Translations under genes and position numbers: made by a program
Shown here: piece after piece, positions 26,362 through 35,963 of the stretch
Layout: each line of letters begins with the position of its first letter
How positions within the stretch are numbered: the stretch's first letter is position 1
Assembly (NCBI RefSeq): GCF_001021975.1
Contig: NZ_CP009928.1
Coordinates: forward strand, 1,736,001 to 1,800,000
DNA from: Chryseobacterium gallinarum
GTDB lineage: Bacteria; Bacteroidota; Bacteroidia; Flavobacteriales; Weeksellaceae
Direction of reading: 5' to 3'
Length of the DNA stretch: 64,000 bases
The notes under the pieces: model-generated
What the model saw: the letters and a program-made list of their open reading frames with translations, nothing else
Database searches by the model: none
What the model was told of the DNA's origin: nothing

Positions 26362-27583
26362 AGAATATACTCTAGAAATACTTGACTATATCAATATAAT
26401 TTATAAGAAAAATACAGACCATTATTCTGATATATCTCTTATGAATGGAATTACCAGTCTTGCTATTGCCAATTTGACTATAGGGATAAAAACCAATAAT
26501 ACTTATTATATAGAAATGTCTAGAGATATTATGGAAAATGTTTTGGATAGGATAAATACTGATGAATATGGTTTGAAGAATACGGTTTCTTATTGTAATG
26601 GTTTTGCCGGAATATGTGAAGCATTATGCTTATTTTCTCATAAGAATATTATAGATTTCAATTCAGAGGATTTGGAGGATTTAGACGAATTTCTTTTTGA
26701 GAATGCCATTTTGCTATTTAGTAGTAATAATCCGGACTATCTCCATGGGGCAATGGGTGTATTATATTATTTTTCTAATAGATATGATGGAAATACAGGC
26801 AAAATTGCAGATTATATAGAATCCCTGATAAAAAAATATCAGGATATGATAATTTCTGATGAAAAAGGAATCAGAATAACAAACAATGTGTTATTAGACC
26901 AAAAAAATCGGGAGTTTAACTTTAGTTTGTCTCATGGCTTATCAGGACATGTTGTAATTTTTTTAGAAATATATAAAAAATACCCTTCTCCTCATATTCT
27001 GACAATTGTTGAGGGAATTGAGAAGTATATTAATTCTTTTAAAAAGCAACCCAGTTCAGGAAATAATGTTTATAAGACTTTTTTCCCAACATTTATTGTT
27101 GAGGGAGAAAATATTCTGGAAGATCCTGAAAATGCTGGATATAACTCTAGATTAGCGTGGTGTTACGGAGAGTTAAATTATGCGATGATGTATTTAAAAT
27201 TAAATGAGGTATACAAAGAAGTAAAATATTTAGATACGGCAAAAGAAATTTTAGAAACCACCATATATAGGAACAACCCCGAGGAGGCAAGGGTAAATTC
27301 TCCATTCTTTTGTCATGGGGCATCCGGTCTTGTTGCGCTCAATATGTATTTTTATAAAAAAACCCAAAATACCGAATATCGCAAACTAGCAGATTATTGG
27401 AAAGAATTTACGATGAGTTCATTTCCGAAAGAAGAATTGTATAAAGCTATAGATCATAATCCGTTTTGCTTACTGGAAGGTGGGACGGGCCTCGTCATAG
27501 GGCTGTCCGCATTAATTGAGGAGGATCATTCTTTTGATCTTAAAGAGAATATGACGTGGGAAAGAATATTATTATTAAACTAA
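26342..27583 (+). CDS. lanC: Lanthionine synthetase C (LanC) cyclase, complete active site
   Basis: 413 aa (410 if the second ATG is used). The toroid GxxG repeats are visible (NGFAGICEAL, HGAMGVLYYF, HGLSGHVVIF, HGASGLVALN, GGTGLVIGL). Zinc ligands known from NisC are kept: Cys274 in AWCYGELN, and Cys324-His325 in FFCHGASG; His198 in LSHGLSG corresponds to the conserved active-site His. LanC adds Cys thiols to dehydrated Ser/Thr to form (methyl)lanthionine rings. The start lies inside the arginase-like gene (20-bp overlap), and the next gene follows after 6 bp. Confidence 0.92.
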   Translation: MFAMDIKEYTLEILDYINIIYKKNTDHYSDISLMNGITSLAIANLTIGIKTNNTYYIEMSRDIMENVLDRINTDEYGLKNTVSYCNGFAGICEALCLFSHKNIIDFNSEDLEDLDEFLFENAILLFSSNNPDYLHGAMGVLYYFSNRYDGNTGKIADYIESLIKKYQDMIISDEKGIRITNNVLLDQKNREFNFSLSHGLSGHVVIFLEIYKKYPSPHILTIVEGIEKYINSFKKQPSSGNNVYKTFFPTFIVEGENILEDPENAGYNSRLAWCYGELNYAMMYLKLNEVYKEVKYLDTAKEILETTIYRNNPEEARVNSPFFCHGASGLVALNMYFYKKTQNTEYRKLADYWKEFTMSSFPKEELYKAIDHNPFCLLEGGTGLVIGLSALIEEDHSFDLKENMTWERILLLN

Positions 27584-27589
27584 AAACAC

Positions 27590-28516
27590 ATGAACAAATT
27601 AAAACTGGGAATATTAGAATTCGGGAATATAAATTCAGAATTCAGCAGTTTAGGGAAAATATCTGATATATTGGATTTGACTGTGGAGGCAGACCGTTTG
27701 GGATTTTCCAAATATTGGTTTTCTGAACATCATAATTATATTAATGACGACCCATGGTCTAATCCACTCGTTTTACTACCTATCGTATTGAATAATACTG
27801 AAAATATAAATGTAGGTTTAGCCGGTATTCTGCTGAATTTTTATTCATCCTATGAAACAGCGATGCACTTTAAACTACTCAGTAATCTTTTTCCTGACAG
27901 GGTAGATTTGGGAATTGCAAATGGCAACCCTCCCATTAAGATAAAAAAAATGTTGACAGATAATGAATCATACAGCTTAGACCGGGAGAACACGATTCCC
28001 CGAAAAATAAATGAATTTTATGAGATGTTCCACAATGAACATAACTTTTCAGAGTCTAATAAAGTAGTTATACCTCCTTATCAGGGTGAGATTCCCAATG
28101 TATATTTTCTATCCTCAAGCTTCGATAATATAGATACAGCAATCAGGTATAAATTACATTTTTCAATGTCTATTTTTCATTCTGTAAAAGAATATGATAA
28201 TACTAAGCAGCTGATTTTGCAGAAAAGGGAAGAATACTTTGATAAAAATGGATTCTATCCTAATATAAATGTTGCATTTACAGGGGCTTGTGCTGAAACT
28301 ATTATTAAAGCTGAAACTATTGCCAAAAACTCAAAAATAGATCTTGTTAATGCGGTAGTAGGTACTCCGCAACATTTTCATGAAAGATTATTGGAAATGA
28401 AGGAATACTTCGGGGTCAATGAATTTATTTTCAGAGATGTAGCATTGGAAAGTGAAGATCGTCTGAATACTTTAAACTTGTTAAGTGATATTTTTCAACT
28501 AAAAAAGCAACCATGA
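27590..28516 (+). CDS. LLM-class flavin-dependent oxidoreductase, candidate dehydro-residue reductase
   Basis: 308 aa. A luciferase-like TIM barrel: LKLGILEFGNI at the N-terminus, LTVEADRLGFSKYWFSEHHN, LPIVLNNTENINVGLAGILLNFYSSYETAMHFKLLSNLFPDRVDLGIANGN, and a C-terminal VVGTPQHFHERLLEMKEYFGVNEFIF block. Such proteins use reduced FMN or F420. In some class I/III/V lanthipeptide pathways, luciferase-like F420H2 reductases (LanJC type, e.g. in the lexapeptide pathway) reduce dehydroalanine to D-Ala; a similar role here is inference. The other option is oxidation of the peptide. 6 bp after lanC, overlapping lanB by 4 bp. Confidence 0.85.
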   Translation: MNKLKLGILEFGNINSEFSSLGKISDILDLTVEADRLGFSKYWFSEHHNYINDDPWSNPLVLLPIVLNNTENINVGLAGILLNFYSSYETAMHFKLLSNLFPDRVDLGIANGNPPIKIKKMLTDNESYSLDRENTIPRKINEFYEMFHNEHNFSESNKVVIPPYQGEIPNVYFLSSSFDNIDTAIRYKLHFSMSIFHSVKEYDNTKQLILQKREEYFDKNGFYPNINVAFTGACAETIIKAETIAKNSKIDLVNAVVGTPQHFHERLLEMKEYFGVNEFIFRDVALESEDRLNTLNLLSDIFQLKKQP

Positions 28517-31500
28517 AATTTGATATAGACCATTTTGGTAAATTTATACACAGATCACCAGTCCTATCTATTAATGAATATTACAAAGCGTCATCAGGCG
28601 ACATATATTTATTTCTTAAAGATTTTTTTTCAAATCGTATAGTACAAACTGCTTTATATAATTCTTCGTATAATTTTTATAATGAAGTACTCTTCTTTTT
28701 AGAGGGGAAATATGATGGAAATGATGAAAAGCTGTATAAGTTTTATAGCAAAGCTTTAAAATATGCCAACAGAATGTGTACAAGACCCACTCCTTTTGGA
28801 AGCTTTTCGGGATGTACAGTAGGGGATATTGAATATAAAACAAGCATAAAAAGATCAGAAGATGGAAGACTTATCAGAAGGCATCGCTTAGACTATGAAT
28901 TTTTATACGGTCTTGTTGTAAGTTTACTGAAGAATACTAATATTAAAGAACATATAAAATATTATCCTAATGACTCTATTTATATTGTAGGAGATAAATA
29001 CAGATATGTAGACTTTAATACTGAAAGCGGAGAGCTGAACTATCTGTTATCTTCATTGGAAAAGAATGAATATGTTGATGAAATATTAGAAATTGCAAAT
29101 ACAGGATGCTATTATGAGGACTTTGTAAAATACCTGGTAGAAGAAGGGAACGAAAAAGAAGAGTCGGTGAACTTCCTGAATGAGGTAATTGATTCAAATA
29201 TTATACTTCCTGAAATTCATCCTAATACTATAGGTGCTGAATATCAATATCATGTGTTGGATATTTTAGAAAAAGTTATCAAAAGGGATGGGGTTGATCA
29301 TGAAATAAAAAAAATACATAATAGCTTAAAAGATATTGTTCAAAAGCTGGATTCTATTTCAGATAAGGACTATTCTGTGGACCATATGGAAGATATAATA
29401 TCTGCTATAAAAAGCCTGCCTGTCGGTTTTGATACAGGAAATTATTTACAGATTGACACTTCTATCTTGTATCAAGACAATCATTTATCTCATCAAGAAG
29501 TTCAGAACATAAAAAAGGGACTCAGGGATTATTTTAAGATTTCGCAAAAGTCCTTTGAAAATAGAAGGCTTAGTGAATTTATAAAAAAATTCGAAGAGAG
29601 ATACGAAGATACACCTGTAAAGCTTCTTGAGGTACTGGATCCTGAATTTGGGCTTGGATATGGAGATTACTCAAATGAGTTTTTGGTTATAACACCTATA
29701 GTAGATCATATACCTGTATCAAATAAAACGAGTGACAAATCATCATTTGTATGGAATAATAAAATCCATTCCTTTTTATTTAGAAAGATATTTGAAGCTC
29801 ATAAGAATAATGCCGATGAAGTTGAATTGTTTGAAGAAGAAATTAATGACTTTGAATTTGATATACAGGATATCCCTTCTACATTTGTTGCATTCTTTAA
29901 TATGTACCATACTCCTGAAGGATATTTATATAATTTTAAAAATTGGAGTTCAGATACGGCTGCTTCTATTATAGGAAGATTTTCTACACTGGATGAAACA
30001 TTTCATGAGCTGTTGTCAAATATTGATAATTTCGAAAAAACCAGACTGAACTCAAACCAGATATTGGCAGAAATCAATCACCTTTCCGGGCTACGGATTG
30101 GGAATATAACGACCAGGACAAGTTTCAGAGAATATGAGATTCCTTATATCACTGTAGATAATAATAACGGACTGAAAAAGATATATCCTAATGATATTTA
30201 CGTAAGGGTTTTTAGCGGAAAGGTGAGGTTATTTGATATCCGTTCCGGAAAGGAGATTATCCCGGTGTTATCCAATGCTCATAATTATAACAACAATCCT
30301 TTGCCATTATATCGGTTTTTATCTGATATTCAAAATCATTCTCAAATCAACGATCTGTCATTAAATATTGATCTCGGAATTATTCCCACTTTATTTAACC
30401 ATATTCCAAGAATAAGGTATAAAAACTTTATCTTCAGAACTGCAACATGGATACTTCAGGCAAAAGATTTTAAAGAAACGCTTGAGATTAATGACAAAAA
30501 TAAAAGAAAGGAAGCGCTTATAGCCAAGTTAGAAAGCCAAAGAATTCCAAAAGTATTTTATGCTACTGATGGGGATAACAAATTGTTTTTAGATTTTTAT
30601 TCTCTATACGATGCATCAGAGCTTATTTTTAAGGATGAACTAAGGAAAAAAAACAATTTAATTATTGAAGAATATATCCCCAAGTCCTATCATGAGGAAT
30701 TGAAAGCATCTGCAAATGGCTTTTACTGTAATGAAATGATAATCCCTTTTAAAAACAATGCTTCTAAGGTTTTTAATTATAGTGATTTTGGGTATTTAAG
30801 AGAAGATATTCTCCAAAATGAACATACAGATGTGCCAATAGGAAATAACTGTGTGTATCTGAAGATATTTATAGGAACAATCTCAAGAAATAAAATATTA
30901 AATGAGAAATTTATATATTTCATTTCTCAGCTAAAAAATGAAAATTTATTTGATTATTGGTTTTTTATCAGGTTTTCAGAAAACAATAACCCTCATCTGA
31001 GAGTACGTTTTTTCAAAGATCAAATAGATAATAATAGGATATTGAATATATATAATGAGATCTTCAATGAAGAAATAAAATCTAATATTATTTATAAGTC
31101 TGAACTGACTCTTTATAAAAAAGAAATCATAAGATATGGAGGAAGTGAGTTAATAGGTTATGCAGAAAGAATATTTGAAAAAGATAGCGAATTGTATCTT
31201 AATCTCAGCCTGCTTCTGGAAAAACAGGGTCTAAATGAATATTATTGGATATTTATTATGAAAACCATGTATATTTATTTAAGAGCCTTTGATCTGAAGG
31301 ATAAAGAAAAAATAGCATTCTGCACAGAAAATAAAATATACTTTGCAGAAAAATTCAACGCTAATAAAGAGCAAAACAAAGAGATTCTGCTGAACTATAA
31401 GGAACATAAAAAGCAAATAGAAGAATTTTTGGATGATCATATTTTAAGAAACAAATACCCGGAGATCGCAAATCTTTTTGATACTTTTTTTCTGCAATTA

Positions 31501-31677
31501 AAACAAATTACAGATAGCTCATACCAAAACAAAGAAAATAAAAAAAGTTATCTGATGAGCTTGATTCATATGTCTGTCCTCAGGAGTACAATATCTAAGA
31601 ATGTAAAGCACGAATATATATTATATTGTTTCTTGGAAATGTATTCTAAAAACCTGATGTATAGTAAAAATGTCTAA
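28513..31677 (+). CDS. lanB: Class I lantibiotic dehydratase LanB, full length
   Basis: 1054 aa, the usual size for a fused LanB. The N-terminal glutamylation domain (about 1-720) holds the family motif RPTPFGSFSGCTVG near residue 95, FDTGNYLQIDTSIL and FRIGNITTRTSF-like segments; the C-terminal SpaB-C/elimination domain starts near residue 773 (NCVYLKIFIGTISRNKIL, YWFFIRFSENNNPHLRVRFF). LanB uses glutamyl-tRNA(Glu) to activate Ser/Thr of the core peptide and then eliminates glutamate to give Dha/Dhb. In pinensin-type Bacteroidota clusters the dehydratase is split; here both parts are one protein. Starts ATGA-coupled to the upstream gene. Confidence 0.93.
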   Translation: MKFDIDHFGKFIHRSPVLSINEYYKASSGDIYLFLKDFFSNRIVQTALYNSSYNFYNEVLFFLEGKYDGNDEKLYKFYSKALKYANRMCTRPTPFGSFSGCTVGDIEYKTSIKRSEDGRLIRRHRLDYEFLYGLVVSLLKNTNIKEHIKYYPNDSIYIVGDKYRYVDFNTESGELNYLLSSLEKNEYVDEILEIANTGCYYEDFVKYLVEEGNEKEESVNFLNEVIDSNIILPEIHPNTIGAEYQYHVLDILEKVIKRDGVDHEIKKIHNSLKDIVQKLDSISDKDYSVDHMEDIISAIKSLPVGFDTGNYLQIDTSILYQDNHLSHQEVQNIKKGLRDYFKISQKSFENRRLSEFIKKFEERYEDTPVKLLEVLDPEFGLGYGDYSNEFLVITPIVDHIPVSNKTSDKSSFVWNNKIHSFLFRKIFEAHKNNADEVELFEEEINDFEFDIQDIPSTFVAFFNMYHTPEGYLYNFKNWSSDTAASIIGRFSTLDETFHELLSNIDNFEKTRLNSNQILAEINHLSGLRIGNITTRTSFREYEIPYITVDNNNGLKKIYPNDIYVRVFSGKVRLFDIRSGKEIIPVLSNAHNYNNNPLPLYRFLSDIQNHSQINDLSLNIDLGIIPTLFNHIPRIRYKNFIFRTATWILQAKDFKETLEINDKNKRKEALIAKLESQRIPKVFYATDGDNKLFLDFYSLYDASELIFKDELRKKNNLIIEEYIPKSYHEELKASANGFYCNEMIIPFKNNASKVFNYSDFGYLREDILQNEHTDVPIGNNCVYLKIFIGTISRNKILNEKFIYFISQLKNENLFDYWFFIRFSENNNPHLRVRFFKDQIDNNRILNIYNEIFNEEIKSNIIYKSELTLYKKEIIRYGGSELIGYAERIFEKDSELYLNLSLLLEKQGLNEYYWIFIMKTMYIYLRAFDLKDKEKIAFCTENKIYFAEKFNANKEQNKEILLNYKEHKKQIEEFLDDHILRNKYPEIANLFDTFFLQLKQITDSSYQNKENKKSYLMSLIHMSVLRSTISKNVKHEYILYCFLEMYSKNLMYSKNV

Positions 31678-32725
31678 ATATAATATAATTCAGTATTCGG
31701 AATACTTAAAAGGGATTATTAATGAAATACAGAAACCAGAAGCTTGTTATGGAAAACAAGGCCTGATTTTATTCTATTTGTACAAATACAAAATATATTC
31801 TCTTCAGGAAGATTATGATTATTATAATGTTCTTATCGAAGACTGTATAAATGAATTGATAGAGAATAATGATTTTATAGGGATAGTTGAATTTTTATAC
31901 CTAAGTTTATTATATAAAGAAGAGTTCCAGGCAGAATATGATTTATCGGAAATTATTGAAGAATTTGAAAAAATTGCCTATTCATATATGTTAGGATGTT
32001 TTCAAAGAAATGATCTTGACGGTTACGCTGGTGCGGGTTATCCAATGAACTATTTTTTGCTTAAACCCAATAAAAATGAAGATCTTATAAAGCTTTTTCG
32101 TTCTTTTATAAAAAAAAATATTATTAATAACGATAAAATAAGTTACATAAAACTGAATGATGATACCAAAGCATTTGATTTAGGAATCACGCACGGATTA
32201 TCGTTTATTATTAAATTATATGTTGATTTTTTTAATAGAGGAGATTTAAATGAAGATGATTTAGTCATTCTTAATCGGTTTATTAATTATATAAAGGAGA
32301 ATTATAAGGCTTTTGTTGTAAAAGATCAAGCCTGCAATATTGTCTATGGGTGTTTAGGGATCTTGTATTGCCTTTTGATGTATAGGAGTGCTTTTCAGGA
32401 TGCTCAGACGGATATAATAATATCAGATATTTTACAATATTTGTCTGAAAATAGACAGAATATCTGGTCCCTGAATAATAATACGCTTATGTATGGTAAC
32501 TCCGGGATTATTTTGTTTTATAATATAATTAGCGATAAAATAGCTCCGGAATTCTATAAAGATGTAGTATTTTGGAACGCTAATATTGATAAAGTGCTCA
32601 ATGATAATTTAACCATGGAAAGTTACTCTTTAGCTGAAGGAAAAATTGGCCTGTTTATAACTTATATGAGCCAGATGATTAATGATTACCGTTTTATGAA
32701 CTTGTTTTTTATTAATAAAATATGA
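31670..32725 (+). CDS. LanC-like protein lacking zinc ligands (pseudo-cyclase)
   Basis: 351 aa. LanC-like repeats are visible (YGKQGLILFYL, GITHGLSFIIKL, VYGCLGILYCLL, MYGNSGIILFY, AEGKIGLFITYM). His175 in THGLS is kept, but the position of the first zinc Cys (WCYG in LanC) is Val225 in NIVYGCLG, and the CHG motif is Met274-Tyr275-Gly. Spacing between the two altered sites (49) matches that in the complete LanC at 26342 (50). So the fold is retained and catalysis probably lost. It overlaps lanB by 8 bp and the exporter by 4 bp, so it is expressed in stoichiometric company. Possible roles: scaffold for the LanB/LanC/transport complex, or peptide recognition. Confidence 0.82.
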   Translation: MSKYNIIQYSEYLKGIINEIQKPEACYGKQGLILFYLYKYKIYSLQEDYDYYNVLIEDCINELIENNDFIGIVEFLYLSLLYKEEFQAEYDLSEIIEEFEKIAYSYMLGCFQRNDLDGYAGAGYPMNYFLLKPNKNEDLIKLFRSFIKKNIINNDKISYIKLNDDTKAFDLGITHGLSFIIKLYVDFFNRGDLNEDDLVILNRFINYIKENYKAFVVKDQACNIVYGCLGILYCLLMYRSAFQDAQTDIIISDILQYLSENRQNIWSLNNNTLMYGNSGIILFYNIISDKIAPEFYKDVVFWNANIDKVLNDNLTMESYSLAEGKIGLFITYMSQMINDYRFMNLFFINKI

Positions 32726-34950
32726 TAGGCTTAAATAACTATGATAAATTTCCTTTTTATAAGCAGATAGATTCCAAAGACTGCGGTCCTACGTGTATCC
32801 GTATTGTAAGTAAATATTATGGAAAAGATGTAAGTCTGTCTCAGCTTAGAAAGCTTGCCCAAACCACAAGAGAAGGAAGTAGCTTATTAAACTTAAGTGA
32901 AGCCTGTGAAAAAATTGGATATAGGACTATAGGAGTACGAACAGATTTTGATACACTGGTAGAGGATGTACCTCTTCCGGCAATAGTGATGTGGAACAAG
33001 AATCACTTTGTGGTTGTATATAAAATAGAAAAGAAGAGAAAAGATACGCTTGTGTATGTTTCAGATCCGGGGTTTGGATTGGTTAAATTTAAAAAAGATG
33101 AGTTTCTTAGACATTGGATAGGGAATAATGCCGACGAAAAAACGAGAGAAGGAATTGTTTTGACACTGGAGCCAAGCCCTTCTTTCTTTGCCAATAAGTT
33201 TGATGATGAAAATATAGAAGCGGGGAATAATAAAATCAATCTCAAGTTTATTATTGCTTATTTAGCAAAATATAAGAAACTTATATTTCATCTTCTTTTA
33301 GGTCTTTTTATAAGTAGTGTAATAACACTGATAGTTCCTTTTCTTACCCAAAGCATTGTAGATATAGGCATTGCCCAGAATAATATCAATTTTATTTATT
33401 TAATACTGCTTGCTCAGATATCACTTTATATTGGTAGAGTGAGCTCGTTAGCCATCAGAGAATGGATATTTCTTCATTTAAGTACGCGTATCAATTTATC
33501 GGTGATTTCGGATTTTTTTATCAAATTAATGAAATTACCCATTAGCTATTTTGATTCCAGAATGACCGGGGATTTGATGCAGAGAATCAACGATCATGAA
33601 AGAATTGAAAAGCTCCTTACCAATAATAGTCTAAATACCATATTTTCACTATTTAATCTTATTGTATTTTCTATTGTTCTCTTATACTATAATGTAACAC
33701 TGTTTTTTATTTTTGCTATAGGCTCTTTTTTATATTTTTCATGGATTTTCTTTTTTTTAAAAAAAAGAAAGATATTAGATTATAAAAGGTTTTCTCAGAT
33801 TTCTCAAGAGCAAAGTACTGTTATTGAGCTTATAAATGGTATGCAGGAAATTAAAATGCATAATGCAGAGAGACAAAAAAGATGGGGTTGGGAAAAAATG
33901 CAGATAAGCCTGTTTAAAATTAATCTGAAAGCACTTTCTTTAGAACAATGGCAATCTATTGGTGGTGATTTTATTAATCAACTAAAAGATCTGACGTTAA
34001 CATTTTTTTCTGCAAAATTGGTTATAGACGGTCAGATTACTCTAGGGGCGATGTTATCCATCCAGTTTATAATTGGACAGTTAAATAATCCTTTAATAAT
34101 GATTATCAACTTTATCAAACAATTTCAGGATGCTGATATTGCTATTGAGCGGCTTAATGAAATCCATAATAAGGATAATGAGGAAAACAAAATATATTCT
34201 TCTTTCGAAAATGGGGATATTAAGCTAAATGAGGTGGCCTTCAAATATAATGGTACCAACGAATATATTTTTAATGGACTGAATATCAGGATTCCTTATA
34301 AAAAAACAACAGCAATTGTAGGAACTAGTGGAAGCGGAAAAACAACATTGCTAAAGCTTTTGTTACAGTTTTATCCCCCTAATCAGGGATCAATAACATT
34401 AAATGAAACGCCATTTGAAAATATCTCTCCTTCAAGATGGAGATCAGAATGTGGGGTAGTAATGCAGGACGGATATATCTTTAATGATACAATAGCTAAT
34501 AATATTGCCTTAGGAGAGGCAGATCATATTTCGATGGAAAGACTCTGGCAAGCAATAAATATAGCGAATATTGATGAGTTTATAGAATCACTTCCATTGG
34601 GCTTAAATACTAAAATCGGAAGTGAGGGAATGGGAATAAGTGGGGGGCAGAAGCAAAGGATTTTAATTGCACGGGCAGTATACAAATCTCCTAAATATAT
34701 CTTTTTTGACGAAGCTACCAGTGCTTTGGACGCAAATAATGAAAAGAAAATTATTGAAAATTTGGAATCCTTTTTTAAGGATAAAACAGCAATCATTGTA
34801 GCTCATAGATTGTCAACAGTAAAACATGCAGATAAAATCATTGTAATGGAAGATGGTGAAGTGGAAGAAGAAGGGACTCATAATGAGTTAGTTGAGAAAA
34901 AAGGAAAATACTATCAATTAGTTAAAAATCAATTAGAACTTGGAAACTGA
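32722..34950 (+). CDS. lanT: Peptidase-containing ABC transporter (PCAT, LanT-type)
   Basis: 742 aa in one chain. An N-terminal C39 peptidase has Gln15, catalytic Cys21 (DSKDCGPTC), His95 (NKNHFVVVY) and Asp115 (SDPGFG). About six transmembrane helices span residues 185-460. The ATPase has Walker A GTSGSGKTTLL (~535), Q-loop VMQDG, signature ISGGQKQR (~638), Walker B YIFFDEATSALD (~659) and H-loop VAHRLSTV. PCATs cut the leader after a double-Gly/Gly-Ala site and export the core through the inner membrane. All four precursors have a GA at the expected site. Overlaps genes on both sides. Confidence 0.95.
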   Translation: MIGLNNYDKFPFYKQIDSKDCGPTCIRIVSKYYGKDVSLSQLRKLAQTTREGSSLLNLSEACEKIGYRTIGVRTDFDTLVEDVPLPAIVMWNKNHFVVVYKIEKKRKDTLVYVSDPGFGLVKFKKDEFLRHWIGNNADEKTREGIVLTLEPSPSFFANKFDDENIEAGNNKINLKFIIAYLAKYKKLIFHLLLGLFISSVITLIVPFLTQSIVDIGIAQNNINFIYLILLAQISLYIGRVSSLAIREWIFLHLSTRINLSVISDFFIKLMKLPISYFDSRMTGDLMQRINDHERIEKLLTNNSLNTIFSLFNLIVFSIVLLYYNVTLFFIFAIGSFLYFSWIFFFLKKRKILDYKRFSQISQEQSTVIELINGMQEIKMHNAERQKRWGWEKMQISLFKINLKALSLEQWQSIGGDFINQLKDLTLTFFSAKLVIDGQITLGAMLSIQFIIGQLNNPLIMIINFIKQFQDADIAIERLNEIHNKDNEENKIYSSFENGDIKLNEVAFKYNGTNEYIFNGLNIRIPYKKTTAIVGTSGSGKTTLLKLLLQFYPPNQGSITLNETPFENISPSRWRSECGVVMQDGYIFNDTIANNIALGEADHISMERLWQAINIANIDEFIESLPLGLNTKIGSEGMGISGGQKQRILIARAVYKSPKYIFFDEATSALDANNEKKIIENLESFFKDKTAIIVAHRLSTVKHADKIIVMEDGEVEEEGTHNELVEKKGKYYQLVKNQLELGN

Positions 34951-35824
34951 TAAATATACATCCCGAGACATACAGCTAAGATCAGAAGAAGCAAATGATA
35001 TATTAAATAGTCCTCCCCCAAAACTATTGAGGGTGAGCAATATAATTATTTTCTTTATTATGATAATCATTCTGGTTTTGTCGTTTATAATCACTATTCC
35101 TATATACTCTAAAATCCCTATTCAGCTTAAACCTTTAAACCAGTCATTTATTATCCAAAGTGGGAAGACAGCTCTAAAAAACCTTGTAATATCTCCTATT
35201 CAAAGTCAACCAATAAATAAGGGACAAGTATTGATAGTCTCAGATTCTACTGCTAATTACCCTGAAATATTAAAACTTAAATATTTTATTGAGAAGAACC
35301 TGAATACCAAAACAGTCACAAAGCCTCCTCAACGGAGTGCTTCAGACTTGGGAACTCTAAAAAAAGATTATCTAGAGTATACATCCGGCAAGAAATCCCC
35401 TACGGAATTTTATAAAAGTATAATTTATTGGGAAGATACTCATCTGATTACTTCTGATTCTAAAGGAACTCTATCTATTGAGATGGATGATGAAGGAGGG
35501 GTAGAGTATATGATTTATCCTGAAAAAGGAATTGACCATAGTATAAGATATCTGATAGCAGAACTATCGCCTGATGAAATGAATCAGTTAAAAGGGAATC
35601 ATTATTTTCTGACTATAGTTTCTCCAAGAAATTATCAAAATAAAAAGATTAATATATCACTTATTAATGAAAATTATGTAAGGAATAATGATAAATACAG
35701 TGTATTATTTAGAATTAACGGGACTTCATTAGAAGGAAATAACAGGATTAATGGATATATAAATATTCTAACAAGTAATAAAAAAGTAATTTATCTTTTA
35801 TTACCTTTTTTTGATAAAAAGTAA
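34940..35824 (+). CDS. HlyD-like membrane-fusion/accessory protein of the peptide exporter
   Basis: 294 aa. Cytoplasmic N-terminus with RSEEANDILNSPPPKLLR, one transmembrane helix (about residues 31-53, NIIIFFIMIIILVLSFIITIP), then a periplasmic domain with a beta strand pattern (LKNLVISPIQSQPINKGQVLIVSDS) typical of the lipoyl-like part of HlyD/MFP proteins. It is short and the long coiled-coil hairpin is reduced to a ~60-residue helical insert. By overlap (11 bp) with the PCAT it is the periplasmic adaptor for that exporter. Last gene of the biosynthetic operon. Confidence 0.75.
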   Translation: METDKYTSRDIQLRSEEANDILNSPPPKLLRVSNIIIFFIMIIILVLSFIITIPIYSKIPIQLKPLNQSFIIQSGKTALKNLVISPIQSQPINKGQVLIVSDSTANYPEILKLKYFIEKNLNTKTVTKPPQRSASDLGTLKKDYLEYTSGKKSPTEFYKSIIYWEDTHLITSDSKGTLSIEMDDEGGVEYMIYPEKGIDHSIRYLIAELSPDEMNQLKGNHYFLTIVSPRNYQNKKINISLINENYVRNNDKYSVLFRINGTSLEGNNRINGYINILTSNKKVIYLLLPFFDKK

Positions 35825-35903
35825 AGGCTGCTGTATTTTTATAAATAATAGTGGGTTAAAAGTTTTATTTTTTATGAAATTTTCACTTTTTTTTGAGAAA
35901 ATA

Positions 35904-35933
35904 GTTGGATGTTAAAAATTTTTTTTATATTTG
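35904..35933 (+). promoter_or_regulatory. Promoter of the precursor peptide genes
   Basis: TATATTTG at 35926-35933 fits the TAnnTTTG -7 box and TTG at 35905-35907 fits the -33 element with an 18-bp spacer. The first precursor ATG is at 35964, giving a ~25-nt leader. This separate promoter would let precursors be made in excess over the enzymes. It also shows that the open frame beginning TTG at 35931 does not start there. Confidence 0.75.
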
Positions 35934-35963
35934 ATTAATTCAATAACAGATGAATTAGTTTCC

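Noticed and set aside
31670..32725. The second LanC as a pseudogene
   Set aside because: Frame intact over 351 codons, coupled overlaps on both sides, and toroid repeats kept, so it is likely made and functional in another way.
35931..35963. TTG start for precursor A1
   Set aside because: The TTG is part of the -7 box; the leader motif begins at ATG 35964.
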